From: Pseudorasbora parva
Taxonomy: Eukaryota; Chordata; Actinopteri; Cypriniformes; Gobionidae
NCBI RefSeq assembly: GCF_024679245.1
Contig: NC_090173.1
Coordinates: forward strand, 27,368,160 to 27,432,159
Reading direction: 5' to 3'
Length of the DNA stretch: 64,000 nucleotides
How positions within the stretch are numbered: the stretch's first letter is position 1; the number at the start of each line of letters is the position of its first letter. Of the stretch, positions 1 through 34,710 are shown piece after piece. The translations under genes and the position numbers were made by a program. Under the pieces are notes generated by a model. It was not told the DNA's origin. It worked only from the letters and a program-made list of their open reading frames with translations, and searched no databases.

Positions 1-245
1 TTTGGATTTAGAAGCGTGAGCCATGGTGTTGCGAGCCACTTGGACACAAGCCGCGGACTGATTGGGGGGTGTCTGAACACCAATGATGTGTCCAAAAAGC
101 ACAAGTTGGTGTCTCAAGAAACTGACCAAAGCACCGTAAAACATTTGTTAAACAAATGTTAACCAGCTTTTCCCCGTGTTTAGGGTTAATAATTTATTTA
201 TTATTATCTTGATTGTAAAACTATTTGCCATTGTTTTGTCTTAAG

Positions 246-1322
246 CTAATACCGTGGATAACCAGAAACTACCTGAAAGAGGGTTACATGGAGAAGACTG
301 GCCCTCTGGTAAGTTTTTTTCCCCCGACATGGTTCTCTCTATTTTCATTATTTGCATATTTTTTACAAATCTACATTTTCCAGTGTAGCAAGGTATTTGT
401 AGTTGATTTTAAATTGCACAGACATTTAAGGATAAATCATGCTATTCTTGTAAAACACTCCTCAAACACCTCTACATCACATGCATGCCTTTGTGTGTAC
501 TTACTGTATCTGTATTTTTTTTTTTTTTACGTCTGAATAGCTCTGCATATTCTGTGTATTACATAACTAATGTTTCTGAATGTTTTTTTTATTGTCCTGC
601 TGTCTAAATGGATACTATGGTATGGTAGCTTGTTGGAGAAATGTAGCAATGACTATAAACCTTTTGAAATAATTTTAAAAGTGATTTGACTTTCAAACAA
701 ACATCTCTGACTTTTTGTTTGTTGAACAGCAGCGAGAGCCATTCAAGAAAAGATGGTTTATCTTGGATTCCCTGGACAGGAAACTACTCTATTTTAAAAC
801 ACAGCTGGTATGTATTACTTCTTTCCTTTCCTACAGAGTATGTGTTGACTGTTTTTCAGTTTCAGTGTCTCAAAACTTGAAATATATGAAAAGTGTGTAA
901 TACATTTTAAAGGATTACTTCTACATACATTTTAGATTTTAATATTGTGAATGTTCTTTTTTTTTAAATTATTTTAAAGGATGCCGTTGAGCTTGGGGTT
1001 GTTTTTATTGGCTCGGAGAATCATGGGTATTCAGTGAGAGCGTGTGTCCCTAAAGGGACAAGAGGCAACAAATGGAAGTGTGGGGTAATTGTGGAGACGC
1101 CAGATCGGCAGTTCGTCTTCATGTGTGAGCAGGAGCGCGATCAAAGAGAGTGGGTGGAGGCCTTGAAAACAGTCATCTCGAAACCTATGATGCCCCAAGA
1201 TTACACCAGTAAGATTACACCATAAATGTGTTAATTAAATTTAACAAAACGTATCTCCACTTGGTAAAAAAATTATACTCTCCCTTTTTTCAGCTGAAGC
1301 CAATATCCGTAGACGGAGGTAA
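246..1322 (+). CDS. adap2: ArfGAP with dual PH domains, C-terminal exons (partial at 5' end)
   Basis: Four coding exons, 246-308, 730-807, 980-1208 and 1294-1322 (TAA 1320-1322), all with GT/AG borders and compatible phases; the N-terminal ArfGAP domain and first PH domain lie left of the window. The visible part is the second PH domain. Exon 1 carries TRNYLKEGYMEKTGP, exon 2 EPFKKRWFILD, and exon 3 ends in the PH C-terminal helix (QREWVEALK). ADAP proteins (centaurin-alpha) bind phosphoinositides and act on Arf6 at the plasma membrane. EPFKKRWF and RGNKWK resemble ADAP2 more than ADAP1, and rhot1 lies next door as on human 17q11.2. The tail ends in a run of arginines. The start of the first exon (after the AG at 244-245) is the least certain border. 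ADAP1 is the alternative identity. Confidence 0.8.
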
Positions 1323-2755
1323 ACACAATGGCTGGATGGGATAATAAGCTCAGTGGACAACACTCTAGACACAGCCTCTAAATCTTAAAATAAAACCAGA
1401 TATCCTGGTTGAGTCCCAGAAATTATTTACTCAAAGGAAACATTTGAAGAATGTCCCTTTTGGGCATTACTACCAACAAGCAGTTAAAAAATGTATTCCC
1501 ACTTGGTGCATTTTGGGATGTGAAACCAATCTGAGAAGACTGCAGGTCAGATGCGGCTGGACTAATTGGTTGAGCTCTCGGAGGAGTAGAAAGGATATGA
1601 AGATGGATGACTCAATATAAGACATTCTGAGCCTTGACCAAGAAGTGAATCTCATCTTAAGCCTATGAGCGAGAACTGAATTAGACGCACTTTTGACAAT
1701 GAGTCCACATGCAGGATCTGCCTGAGACACAAAATAGAAGCTAAAAATAAGGAATTATGGCTGTACAGAAATTGAGAAATGCAAGTGACATGGAATGTGT
1801 GATGAAAATGACAACTGTAGAACACCTAGGTTTCATTAAACGGACACTTGGGACTGTTGTTGTTTTTCTGATTTATATGGGCGACTGAACAAAGCTGAAT
1901 TATGTTGTTCACAATTCTTAAATTTAATTTTTAAAATACATCTGTCATCAAGACTAAGTTTATAATACCCTTGTTTTCTGTTACAAAAGTGTTTTTGTTT
2001 CATTCAATTAGAATTTTCTTCACAGAGTACTTCAGGTTATGTTGCAAGTGGTATGTACTGAAGTGTATTTATTTATTAATCAATTATATATCATATTTAA
2101 ATTATTATGCATAATGTGTTTATTATTTATTGTGAAGTATTATTAGATAACAATGGCTCTAGAAGCCATAATTCTCAATAAAGTAGCTTACTGCGAAATG
2201 TTTTTAGCTTGGCAAGCAGACTCGAAGGCTGGGCAAAGCTGACACGCGTGTCCTCTCCAGCCCTTGTTCTTCTTTTTGGGTTTTTTGAATGGCGGCTAGA
2301 CCAGCCTTTTCACTTCTACAAGCTTACAACAAGGCAACAGGCTTACCTCTCCAGTCCTACAGGAGGCAGTATAACATAACTGCGAATGGTAATCAGAAAA
2401 TGCCAGCGTCAAGAGATCCGCATTTATCCCCAGCTGGGTTCCGTAGTTGCCGGTTATTGGAGGTCAGCCGCCTCTGGCGTGAGCTTGAAATGTGGACCTA
2501 GAAATGTCATCAAGTGAATGTGAAGAAAGAAAGCAGTGCCTTCATATACGCGGAAACTCTTTGACTCCATGGCAAGAATCTCATCTGTGTGTTAAACTGG
2601 TGCGAACATAAGTTTAATACAGACTGAGACAGACAGAAGTTGATCCGTCCGTTTTGTCCTACACAGGCCTGCGCTATTACATATAGATGCAGGATCAATG
2701 ATCTACGACAAAGGACTTGTTCAGTTTTTATTTAGATCACATTAAAGTTACAACG
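1323..2755. other. adap2 3' UTR and adap2-rhot1 intergenic region
   Basis: No convincing coding exon. Possible AATAAA signals for adap2 lie near 1388 and at 2178-2183. The rhot1 promoter and 5' UTR should fall in roughly 2200-2755. An open frame at 2289-2501 begins ATGGCGGCT and could be an upstream ORF or chance; it matches nothing I recognise. Confidence 0.4.
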
Positions 2756-25748
<22,993 letters not shown>

Positions 25749-27203
25749 TCAGTGCAACCGGCATGTTATAGCAACCCAGGCCCTCTAAAAGAAACTACAA
25801 AACCCCTGATCCCTCATTCCATCCTTATTACATGTAGGACAGAAGATTCCTAGAAATAGTTAGCTACGTTTTGTATCGTTAACTGCCTTTCCCAAACCAA
25901 GTGTTATAGGAACTCGCCTCATCAGCCATGTGCTGGAACGGGACATCTACAATATGGCAGGAGCTGTAATCGCTTCCTGTGCTGAGCCGACGTGAGGTTT
26001 TTATTAATGCACACTGATGTTTTCCTCAGGTCAGTATAATTGGTGTGACCTATATTGAAAAGAGACAGCAGAGCGTCAGGATGTACTCTGGTGGGTGACT
26101 GAACTCTGTTTATATATGTATATATCTTACTGGACATTATAAGATTGTCTCTAGCTAGTGAACAAACCATATTTGAACTGTATCACATAGAGATAGACTC
26201 GTGCTAGAGGGAGAAGCACAAAAACAAAGCCATTTCTCACATGTAAAGGTCATTTTGCTCTCATCACATGACAGCTGTTTATTAATTTATTAGCTTTTTT
26301 CTATGTTGTTTTTGGCATTGCTTGAAACATGCATAGAACAATGAGTTATTTTATGCAATTCTTGGTTTTTATTTTGATAAGTTATATATATATATTTTTT
26401 TTTTTTTTTTTTTTCCATACATCTCATGGCCTTTATAAAAATTACGCACAGGAAAACCCTTTTTTATTTTCTGTAATATGGCATAACTAGGTTTATTCCA
26501 AACCAGATTAAAAAGTAATTCTTACTACTTTACAAGGACTGTATTGAAACTTCCCAACTAACAATCATGTAGAGACAGTCTATTTGTTTGTCTAATGTTT
26601 TAGCTCTAATGCATATGTAACTTTCAATGCAATGTTCTCTATTTAAAACCATGGGATTGTTGCACTTGTGGGTTTTCAAATACTGACAATAAATAATTGT
26701 GTGAATAAATCAGGCTGTTGTGTTTACTTCAGAGATGCTGCCTATTTGAATTTGACTTCATTTTTTTATTTATTGTTGCAATAATGGAAAATGTATTACT
26801 ATATGCTCAAATAATAGTAATAATAGTTCATTAATAATAATTTAGCATTAAAAAATAAGCCAATTTAATTACCTTTTTATTTTTGTGGCAGTTAAATACA
26901 TTACTCTATTTGCTCAAATAATATAGTATTTTTTTTTGTTTCTGAAAGCCGTGAAATACTTTAGTTTATACATAGTGTATTTTCTTACTATTACATTATA
27001 ATCATTTACTGGCTGTGTAAAAATGACAGTGAGAACTGGAAAACAAATTAAGAATCTCCCCCATATTTTGCCATTTGATTGAGAACAGTATCTCTTTATT
27101 ATACAAAAATCTGAAGTGAGGATGTAACAGTTTCAGGGGGAAGTCATGGTGTTGATTTATGTTTATGGTGAAGTGTGAACACTTTCTGCTTACAAAACTA
27201 AGC
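25749..27203. other. rhot1 3' UTR and intergenic stretch
   Basis: 25749 to about 26715 is the likely rhot1 3' UTR; a poly-T run is at 26396-26415. From 26716 to 27203 only AT-rich sequence and the presumed promoter and 5' UTR of the next gene are seen. Confidence 0.6.
26688..26709 (+). terminator. rhot1: rhot1 polyadenylation signals
   Basis: Two AATAAA hexamers, 26688-26693 and 26704-26709, about 940 bp after the rhot1 stop. This implies a 3' UTR of about 0.95 kb. Confidence 0.7.
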
Positions 27204-30200
27204 ATGAGCCTGTCGACTGGAAGAGGAGTGCCGGATCCGCTCTGCCAGGGTTTTCTGAAGAAACGGAAAGACAAAATGGTATGAATGTAATATACATATT
27301 GCTAGTGTTTTATGTCTATCATTCGCAGAAATTATTTGTCTTACAGAAGTAGTTATTGCAGTTGTTGCATTTTTATGCAGTATTATCTCATTTATACTTT
27401 TTGCATAATATATTTACCTAAGGGAATCTCTGCTCAGTAATTCAATATATTTCCTTCAGAGACTTCGGTGGGTGACGTACTGGTTCAGACTTTACAATAC
27501 AACACTTTTTTTCTACACTAAAAAACATGGGAGTGCTGTAAGTATTTAAGATTTAATATATAGTTTATGGTGGGCCTCAGAGGTCTTTGTGTGAAATGTG
27601 TTTAAGATTAAATGATGGACTCCTTGTTGAAGACACCTTTTGAATTAAAAATGCAGTGTGTTTGCGGTAGGTTAGGGTATTGGTAGGGTTATTAATCCAT
27701 TGTTTTTCTTTAACCCAAACAGTTAGACCTCAGAGGACAATATTACATATACGAGGTGAAGTGGATTTGTAATATTATCTTAGTGTCATTGTGTAAATGC
27801 TGGCAAACTGATTATTAGTAGGCCAAATAAGTGCTTCTTGCGTTACCTGGCTTAACAGGTTCAGTCTGTGCGGGAGGTCAGCAGATCAGAGAACAATCGC
27901 TTTCTGTTTGAGATCACAATGAAAAATGGGAAGAAGAAAATGCTGGTGAGTTTTCATGTTGATCAAAGAGTGTCAATAATGTGTTTGAGGATGTGGCCTC
28001 CATCAACTGTCTGAATAATGTTATTTTGTTGAAACTAAGACACGACTGTCATAATAGTTTCAAAAAGGAACATGCATTGCACTGTGACCGAAAAAGTTAT
28101 GAATGCTCTCTTTATGCCCATTTTGTCCATAAACATTTGCAATCCATTTATGAAGTGTGTGCTAACAGGCTGCAGACACAGCTGATGTCAGGCAGGAGTG
28201 GATGGACCAACTCTGGAAAGCCATGATGCTCAACGGGCCTGACAGAACTGGATCTGTCTCCAATGGGTACCACTGTACTTTAAGACACTTTATGTCAGTG
28301 GTTGTATTTGAATTACATTTATAACGCTCTGAATGTGTTGTGTGTGTTATTGAGATTAGGGAGCTGGTGCCAGATAACAACCTTGAAGCTCAGTCTAACC
28401 AGTGTGAAGAATCAAATACTGAGACCGGCAGCACTTTGGTGGACAGCAGATGTCTCTCCATTGGTCAAGAATCCTTCCAGTCCTTCACTGGTATGTCCCG
28501 CATTCGTGATGTGAATTTCTCTGGTTCCAATTCCTGCTGACTTTTTATGCTGTACAGTATTGTCACTCTTAAAGAAGTCGGCATGAAACAGAATGTGCGA
28601 TTGTATTGTATTTCCTATTGTGACTATATTAAAGTTGAACAGCTTCTCGAACGAGAAAAAAATGTGGGGTTGTCGCGTTGAGAGAATGTTGATCTAAGAG
28701 GGAGGGGAAGAATTGTATATTTAGGTTTCATTGTGACTTTCAGTGTAAAAATGAAATGCTTTTAGTTTATTGTGAAAAACATGTTAAAAGCTTAAAGTGT
28801 TAGCTCACCCATGTAAGGCCACCCAAATCGTCCCAAAGGAAGCTAACGATTGGTGGATAAAGGTTGCTGCACGTTCGGTCTTCAGCTGGGAAAAGGGATT
28901 TTATTCCAATTCCTCTTTATCTGACTCCATTTAATATAATTTTGAATTTAGGTTAGAATGCCAATTGTTTATTTGGTAATTTATATTTAATTATTCTGTT
29001 TAACCCTTTGTTGAAATGGTGAATTTGGGATTATCCTTATTTGTCAGTTATAATCATTATATGGCAAGCACATGTATATGTGAATAAAAGACTTAATTAT
29101 ATCTGTTCATCATATGAAGCGATTGGGTCTATTTAGAAAGCTCGGATTAAACCTTTTGATTCATATGGAATTCTTGTACAATCTCTTTATAAACTTTCAA
29201 GTGACAAAGATTTGGTGTAATGCATATTCAACTGAGAGCCTGGAATCTCTAAGGTTTCATTAAAATATCTTCATTTGTGTTTTGAAGATTAGTAAAAGGG
29301 TAGTAAATTTGCCTATATTATTATAGACTTTTCTTTTTTTGTTGTGAACTATCACTTTAAGATGTTCTATTTAGCAGATGAATATCCTTGTCAACCTTGT
29401 GTCTGGGAAACGTCACAGGCAAAAAATAAAAAAAGAAGTTAATTCATGGATGTCTAAGAAAATTCTTATAAAAATGTATGTCCTCAGATGTTGATGAGAC
29501 TCAAGACAATGAAATGGAGCAAAGTACTGAGGAGTTTATACTGACTGACTATGAATATGATGTTCTACCATCTCAAAAACGTGTGTATAATGAATTTTCT
29601 TTCATAAATGCTTTGTGAAATATAATATAGTATTCTAACATAGAATGTTCTCATGTCTGCATTTAGGTTTGCTTTGCCTGCTGTATAATACTTATTCATT
29701 TGCAAAAAATATTGTATATTGTTTTACCCAATACTTATTTCTATTGATAATTGATTATTTCTAATGATTGATAGCAGTTCCTGAAGAAGCCATCTATGAC
29801 ACTCCCCCTTACAAATGGGCAACCAATGATGGACAGCATGGCAAGTCTCCACCCACTCAAATTATAAATGTTCACTGTACTTGTATTTTTAAACTATCAT
29901 ATATTCTGCACAGTGTGATGTAATTGTTCTTTATTTTACAGAGGTGACTGAAAGCATCTATGATGTCCCTAACTCCTTGATTAGGAAACTGACTGAGCAT
30001 ACAATTGGTAAGATCTTGGTAATTACTATATGATGGGCTTTTTTTAAACAATATTTGTGTTGACTGTTATGCCCCCAAAAGGGGATTTTCACACCGAGGC
30101 CATAGAACAGGTGTGTCCAAAATCGGTCCTGGAGGGCCACTGTCCTGCAAAGTTTAGCTCCAACTTGTCTCAAAACACCTGCCTGGAAGTTTCTAGTATG

Positions 30201-30734
30201 CCTAGTAGACTTGATTAGCTGGTTCAGGTGTGTTTAATTGTGGTTGGAACTAAACTTTGCAGGACAGTGGCCCTCCACAAGCAGGGTTGGACACCCCTGC
30301 CATAGAAGAACCTTCTTTGAAAGAACCTTTTAGAGAACAGTTTTAAAATAACCATTTTTTAATAGTCTAACAAACCTTTTTCTACTATAAAGGACCTTTT
30401 TGGAATAGAAAGGTTCCATGGATGTTAAAGGTTCTTCATGAAACTACCGATGCCAATAAAGAACATTTAAGTGTAGAGAATATGGATTTTCAGTCTTAAT
30501 TTCTTTTTTGTAAATCATGTGTCAGATTTAGGAGTAATAACTATGCCAGTTCCATATATTTGCAATATTATCTATTTGAAAATGAAAAACCAAACCAGTG
30601 GATGTGTGATGTGTTTTTTTGTTGTTGCAGAATCTCACAGTAGTGAGATACCTGAGAGTGAGGATCTTTTGAATGACATGATAGCCTGTTTGGACAGTGA
30701 ATCTGCTGCCTGGGTCAAAACTGCTCCTCTGTGA
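27204..30734 (+). CDS. PH-domain protein with YDxP motifs, unnamed
   Basis: Ten exons: 27204-27278, 27460-27537, 27723-27755, 27859-27945, 28169-28266, 28360-28490, 29488-29580, 29778-29840, 29942-30007, 30631-30734 (TGA 30732-30734). They sum to 828 nt, 275 aa, all phases consistent. Residues about 10-105 form one PH domain: GFLKKRKDKMRLRWVTYWF, the 11-codon micro-exon LDLRGQYYIYE, and the closing helix QEWMDQLWKAMM. The rest is acidic and unordered, with tyrosines in SH2-ligand contexts: DYEYDVLP, AIYDTPP and SIYDVPN. This suggests a membrane-recruited adaptor phosphorylated by tyrosine kinases, binding Crk- or Nck-type SH2 domains; that role is inference. Intron 8 starts with GC (29841). 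I do not recognise a named ortholog. Confidence 0.82.
30108..30299. mobile_element. hAT-type MITE in the last intron of the PH-domain gene
   Basis: 192 bp; ends CAGGTGTGTCC and GGACACCCCTG; perfect 8-bp duplication CCATAGAA at 30100-30107 and 30300-30307. Long internal arms (CCACTGTCCTGCAAAGTTTA against TAAACTTTGCAGGACAGTGG) make it a strong foldback. Confidence 0.93.
30308..30478. repeat. Probable short repeat next to the hAT MITE
   Basis: Carries several GAACCTTT/AAAGGTTC motifs in both senses, typical of a short fish foldback element. Borders unclear. Confidence 0.35.
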
Positions 30735-31734
30735 ATCTGGGTCACTTTTAGCAAGACTTAGATGATAATAAATTTGTTTCAAACTGTTCCTGGCATCTAT
30801 GCTAAGCAAAGAAGTGTCTTTTTTTCTCTCCTTTGTCCTCTTGTAATTAAAAATGCATTTCTAATTAAACTAATTCACCTATCAATAGAATGTTTGAACC
30901 TCTTGTTTCACAGTTTCATGAGACAAGTCTATTTTCAGTAAATGGTACTTTGTTTAATCCTCGCAAAGGCAATCTTGTCCTGATTTGTGTAATGTCAAAT
31001 TGAGAGCCCATTCAGGCGGTGAGGTGTAGGTACAAGTAAGGGTGAATAAACCTTTCATAGCTACACGTAGTTTATATATGACAGAAAAACAAGCATCTTT
31101 TTTATTTTATAGCCTATTTTTCTTTCTATTCAATGTGACAACAAATCAATAAATATCCAATTAAATTAAGTTTTAAAGATGGGATTGGTAAAAGGAAAAA
31201 GCCTGGTGTTAGAAATTAAACTCAAGAAAATGGAAATGACAAGGCATTTTCTGGCTCTGATGGTTTAATTTCCTCTATGGCAAGCTGGTTTTAACATTTC
31301 CTATTTAAAACATAAGTATCTATTTTAATGCTACTAGACAATGTTTTTAGGTATTAGTTATCTATTCCATTAAATACTAGTACTTCATTAGCTTCTAGTG
31401 CTTATTCTATAGGGTTTTTTGTTGTTGTTGCCTTTTTCATGCTTCATCGGACAGGACAATAGAGATTGACAGAGAGTGGAAAGGGGGAACGGGATCAGCA
31501 AAAGTCGAGACTGTAACTTGTGTCACGGGAGGTATAGTTGCGCTATGTGGCAATGCAAACTATTAATCTCACGGCAATTTGTATGATTTTGTACCAATTA
31601 CCTACCCCTAACCCTGCCCCTGCCCCTAATACCCATCACTGCTGTATAGACATATTGTACGAATTCATACAAATTAGCCACCTCGTACAAATAGGTATGA
31701 ATTGATCATGAGAGTGTTTGTCAGTGCATTAACC
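30735..31734. other. Intergenic, no gene seen
   Basis: AT-rich DNA. A block at about 31520-31730 with GTACGAATTCATACAAATTA-like short inverted motifs is probably an interspersed repeat. Confidence 0.4.
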
Positions 31735-31747
31735 TCTAGGTCATCAC

Positions 31748-33358
31748 TTACTTTTTTAAAAAGATCCATCTATTCATCATCTTCCACTTATCCAGGGCCG
31801 GGTCATGGAGGCAACAGTCTAAGCAGAGATGCCCAGACTTCCCTTTTCCTAGATACTTCAGAGAAAACCCCAAGGCATTCCCAGGCCAGCCCAGAGAAAT
31901 AATCCCTTCAGCATGTACTAGGAGTGCTCCCAATTCTTATTTGTGCATCTTCATTTCCTTTCCTAGCTTCCTTTCCTCGTGCCATAACTCCACCCCTTCA
32001 GGATGCGAGGGAAGTATGCAAGGAAAAGACATGAGGACGTAGGAATTGAATCAAATGAAATATATCCTTGCTCCCTTTAACGTCACTTCAAAGCATCATC
32101 GGTTAATGATTCTGCACCGCTGAATTTAGTCAGGATGCTTGAACATTAGAGAGAACCATTTATATTGTAACCTCCACAAAATACCACATTTGTCCTTATT
32201 TTATTTAATATTACCAGTTATTATTAACAACAAATTATTCCCAGTTATTAGGGGGAGGAAAACTAATGTGTGCGTCACGTTTAGTCGATAAAACACTTCC
32301 GCAAAGGAACGGATACTCCTGTGTATCCTTGCTTACTACTCCTCAGGAAGCCTCCTCACTCCCCAATCATCGCCTCCTCATGGTGCAATTAGAGAATTGA
32401 GATCTCCTACAAGATGGCTGAGCTCCATCGGTTTCCGGGTCATAGGACGGAGGAGTGAGGGATAATGAGAAGCACCCAATGTCCCCGGGAAAGGGTCCAG
32501 GAGGCATCTGAAATAGATGCCTGAGCTACCTCAGCTGGTTTCTCTCGATGTGGAGGAGCAATCGCTCTACGCTGAGCTCCTCCAGAGTGACCTAGCTTTG
32601 TACTACCTTAGGTTTTCCTTTGACCCTGGAAAGGATATAGAGCTGGTCCAGTGTTCTACGACCGGGACGAAAACCACACTGTTCCTCCTGAATCAGAGGT
32701 TCCACTATCAGCTGATTTCTCCTCTCCAGTACCATGGCATAGATTTTCCAGGGGGGCTGAGAAGTGTGTTCCCCCTGTGGTTAGAACAAACTCTCTGGTC
32801 CCCCTTCTTGAAAAGAGGGACCACCACTCCGGTCTGCCAGTCCAGAGGTACTGTCCCCAACCGACACGCAATGTTGCAGAGGTCTGTCAGCCAAGACAGC
32901 CCCACAACATCCAGAGACTTGAGGTACTCAAGTCTTCAGTCTGGATGATGGATGAGTCCACCTCTGAGCCCTCAGCCACTGCTTCCTCAATTGAAGACGT
33001 GTTGGTGGGATTAAGGAGATCCCGTCCAATGATATCCCCAGTTGAGGTCAACAGCTGCCCATCTCCACTGTAAACATTGTTGGTAGGGCACTGCTTCCCC
33101 CTTCTGATGTGTGAACGGTTTGCCAGAATCTCTTCGAGGCCAACTCTGATAGTCTTTCTCCATGGTCTCACCGAACTCATTCCAGGCCCAATTTTTTTTT
33201 TTTTTTGCCTCCACAACTACCTGGGCTGCAGTCTGCTTGGCCTGCCTGCCTGTACCTGTCAGCTACCTCAGGAGTCCCACAAGCCAGCCAGGCCCGCTAA
33301 GACTCCTTCTTCGGCTTGACGAAATCTCTTACTTCCGGTGGCCACCACTAGGTTCGGT
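31748..33358 (-). mobile_element. Antisense LINE remnant with an insertion
   Basis: Reverse-transcriptase fragments read on the minus strand: in the piece 32513-33358, ACRLGTVPLDWQTGVVVPLF and VCSNHRG are recognisable non-LTR polymerase motifs, with frameshifts. The piece 31748-31916 is the opposite-end part of the same kind of element. Its clade is not certain; it belongs to the common fish LINE group (Rex/L2/jockey-like). Between the pieces lies 31917-32485, which shows GAGTGCTCCCAATTCTTA and its rough complement near 32460-32485 and is probably a later DNA-element insertion. Confidence 0.75.
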
Positions 33359-33424
33359 GGCCATGAGAAAATGGGACAATAATACAAAAAGTGGTTCTGG
33401 AAACATGATGCCATATATAAGAAA

Positions 33425-34710
33425 GGCCCTATTCAATCAGGGGATGTCACTGACATTATCGAAACTGCACTGAAAGGAATCACTACTTTTAGAGAATCTG
33501 AAAAACGCCCCAAGTCACAGACCATCTGCTTGTATAATTCTTATTTTGGAGAAGTTGATATTGGATGTTGATTGCTTGAGCTCCTGTCAAATGTAGACAT
33601 ATTTGCTACCAAAGAGGGAAATGAAGAGTTGATGGATTACCTGCTCACTGACTACATACCGAAGGAAGTACAGAAACCTTGGCAGAAGTTTCATGGTCTT
33701 TTAAAAGGAATGAAAAACAGCATTAGAAATGCCTTGAAATGTATTTCTGAGGATCTTGCTCGCTTTTAGAATTTTAGTTCTGAAAAAGAGGAGGAGTTAG
33801 ATGAAGGAGAGCCTGAAATGGTAAATATTTCAAGAAAATGGCTTCTCAGGAAAAGTGCTGTGTATGTGAAGTTATTCTTTGTTGACATTGAGGCTTCTGA
33901 TACAAACACAGTTTCCCCATTAATGAGACCAATGAAAACTTTCCAAATCAGAGGTGGTAACATTACAACAATTCTTTACCTGCTCTCTGATAACAAGAAA
34001 CAAAGAGCTGGAGCAAAGCTTGAGGAAATAATTAGCCTTTATCCAGCTGACCTGAAAAAGGATCTCAACCAGACGGAGCTCATAAACTTCATCTTCTGTC
34101 AGATAGCGCTCTCCTGTGCTTTACCTGGCTCTGGAAAAATTCTAACCATTGAAGAACTTCAAGATCTCAGTAGGTGGTTTTGCAGTGAAACAAGAACTGC
34201 CTTACCAGATATGACATATTTGCTCCTTTCACTCTTATTTTGGCCGGAGGACTCCAATTCAAGAAGTGACGTGGTCACGAATGCAATAAAAGCAATTCAC
34301 AGATATTCCGAGATTAAATCTGCTGCCTCAAGAAAAGGAAGGATTTTCACTCACTTTCTCCTTGCAAAAGCAAGGGGTCTCAATAAAATTGTGCACAAGA
34401 CCACAATTGAAAAAATTCTGCAGGGGTGCAGTGGGTGTCAAACCCTCAGTGAGACTCCTTAAGGGGCAAGGTGGTGAAGTGTGGACAAACCCAGATGTTG
34501 TAAAAGTGCTTAAACGGGCAACTGGATACACTGACAATGGAAATCTTTTTGTTCCGAATATCCGATCAAAGGAACATCAGAGTAATTCCTCTTTTTTCTG
34601 CCTCCTTGCCAAATTCAAATGAGAATGTGACCTTCAGAAATATCAGCAATGCTCACTTGGGTTTTGTAATTGGATGCAATGGTAATCGGAGTGAAAGTTA
34701 CAATCTATAG
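33425..34710 (+). pseudogene. SAMD9/SAMD9L-like C-terminal pseudogene
   Basis: Intronless fragment resembling the C-terminal third of SAMD9-family proteins, large cytoplasmic antiviral and growth-control factors often expanded in fish. Recognisable stretches: DIIETALKGITTF, KSQTICLYNSYFGE, AKARGLNKIVHKTTIEKIL, DVVKVLKRATGY and FRNISNAHLGFVI, ending at a stop near 34707. Disabling changes: in-frame stops at 33569-33571 and 33767-33769, a frameshift between about 34410 and 34450, and another after about 34560. The longest intact piece is 33818-34462. There is no N-terminal SAM domain or NTPase region upstream; LINE sequence abuts it instead, so it arrived or survived as a fragment. Recognition is from memory of the family. 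Confidence 0.72.

Noticed and set aside
225..536. 103-codon frame at the left end read as one gene
   Set aside because: Only 246-308 is coding (adap2 exon); the rest is intron read-through ending in translated poly-T.
32517..33216. Several 65-143 codon frames on both strands
   Set aside because: Only the minus-strand pieces contain reverse-transcriptase motifs; the plus-strand frames are shadows of the antisense LINE.
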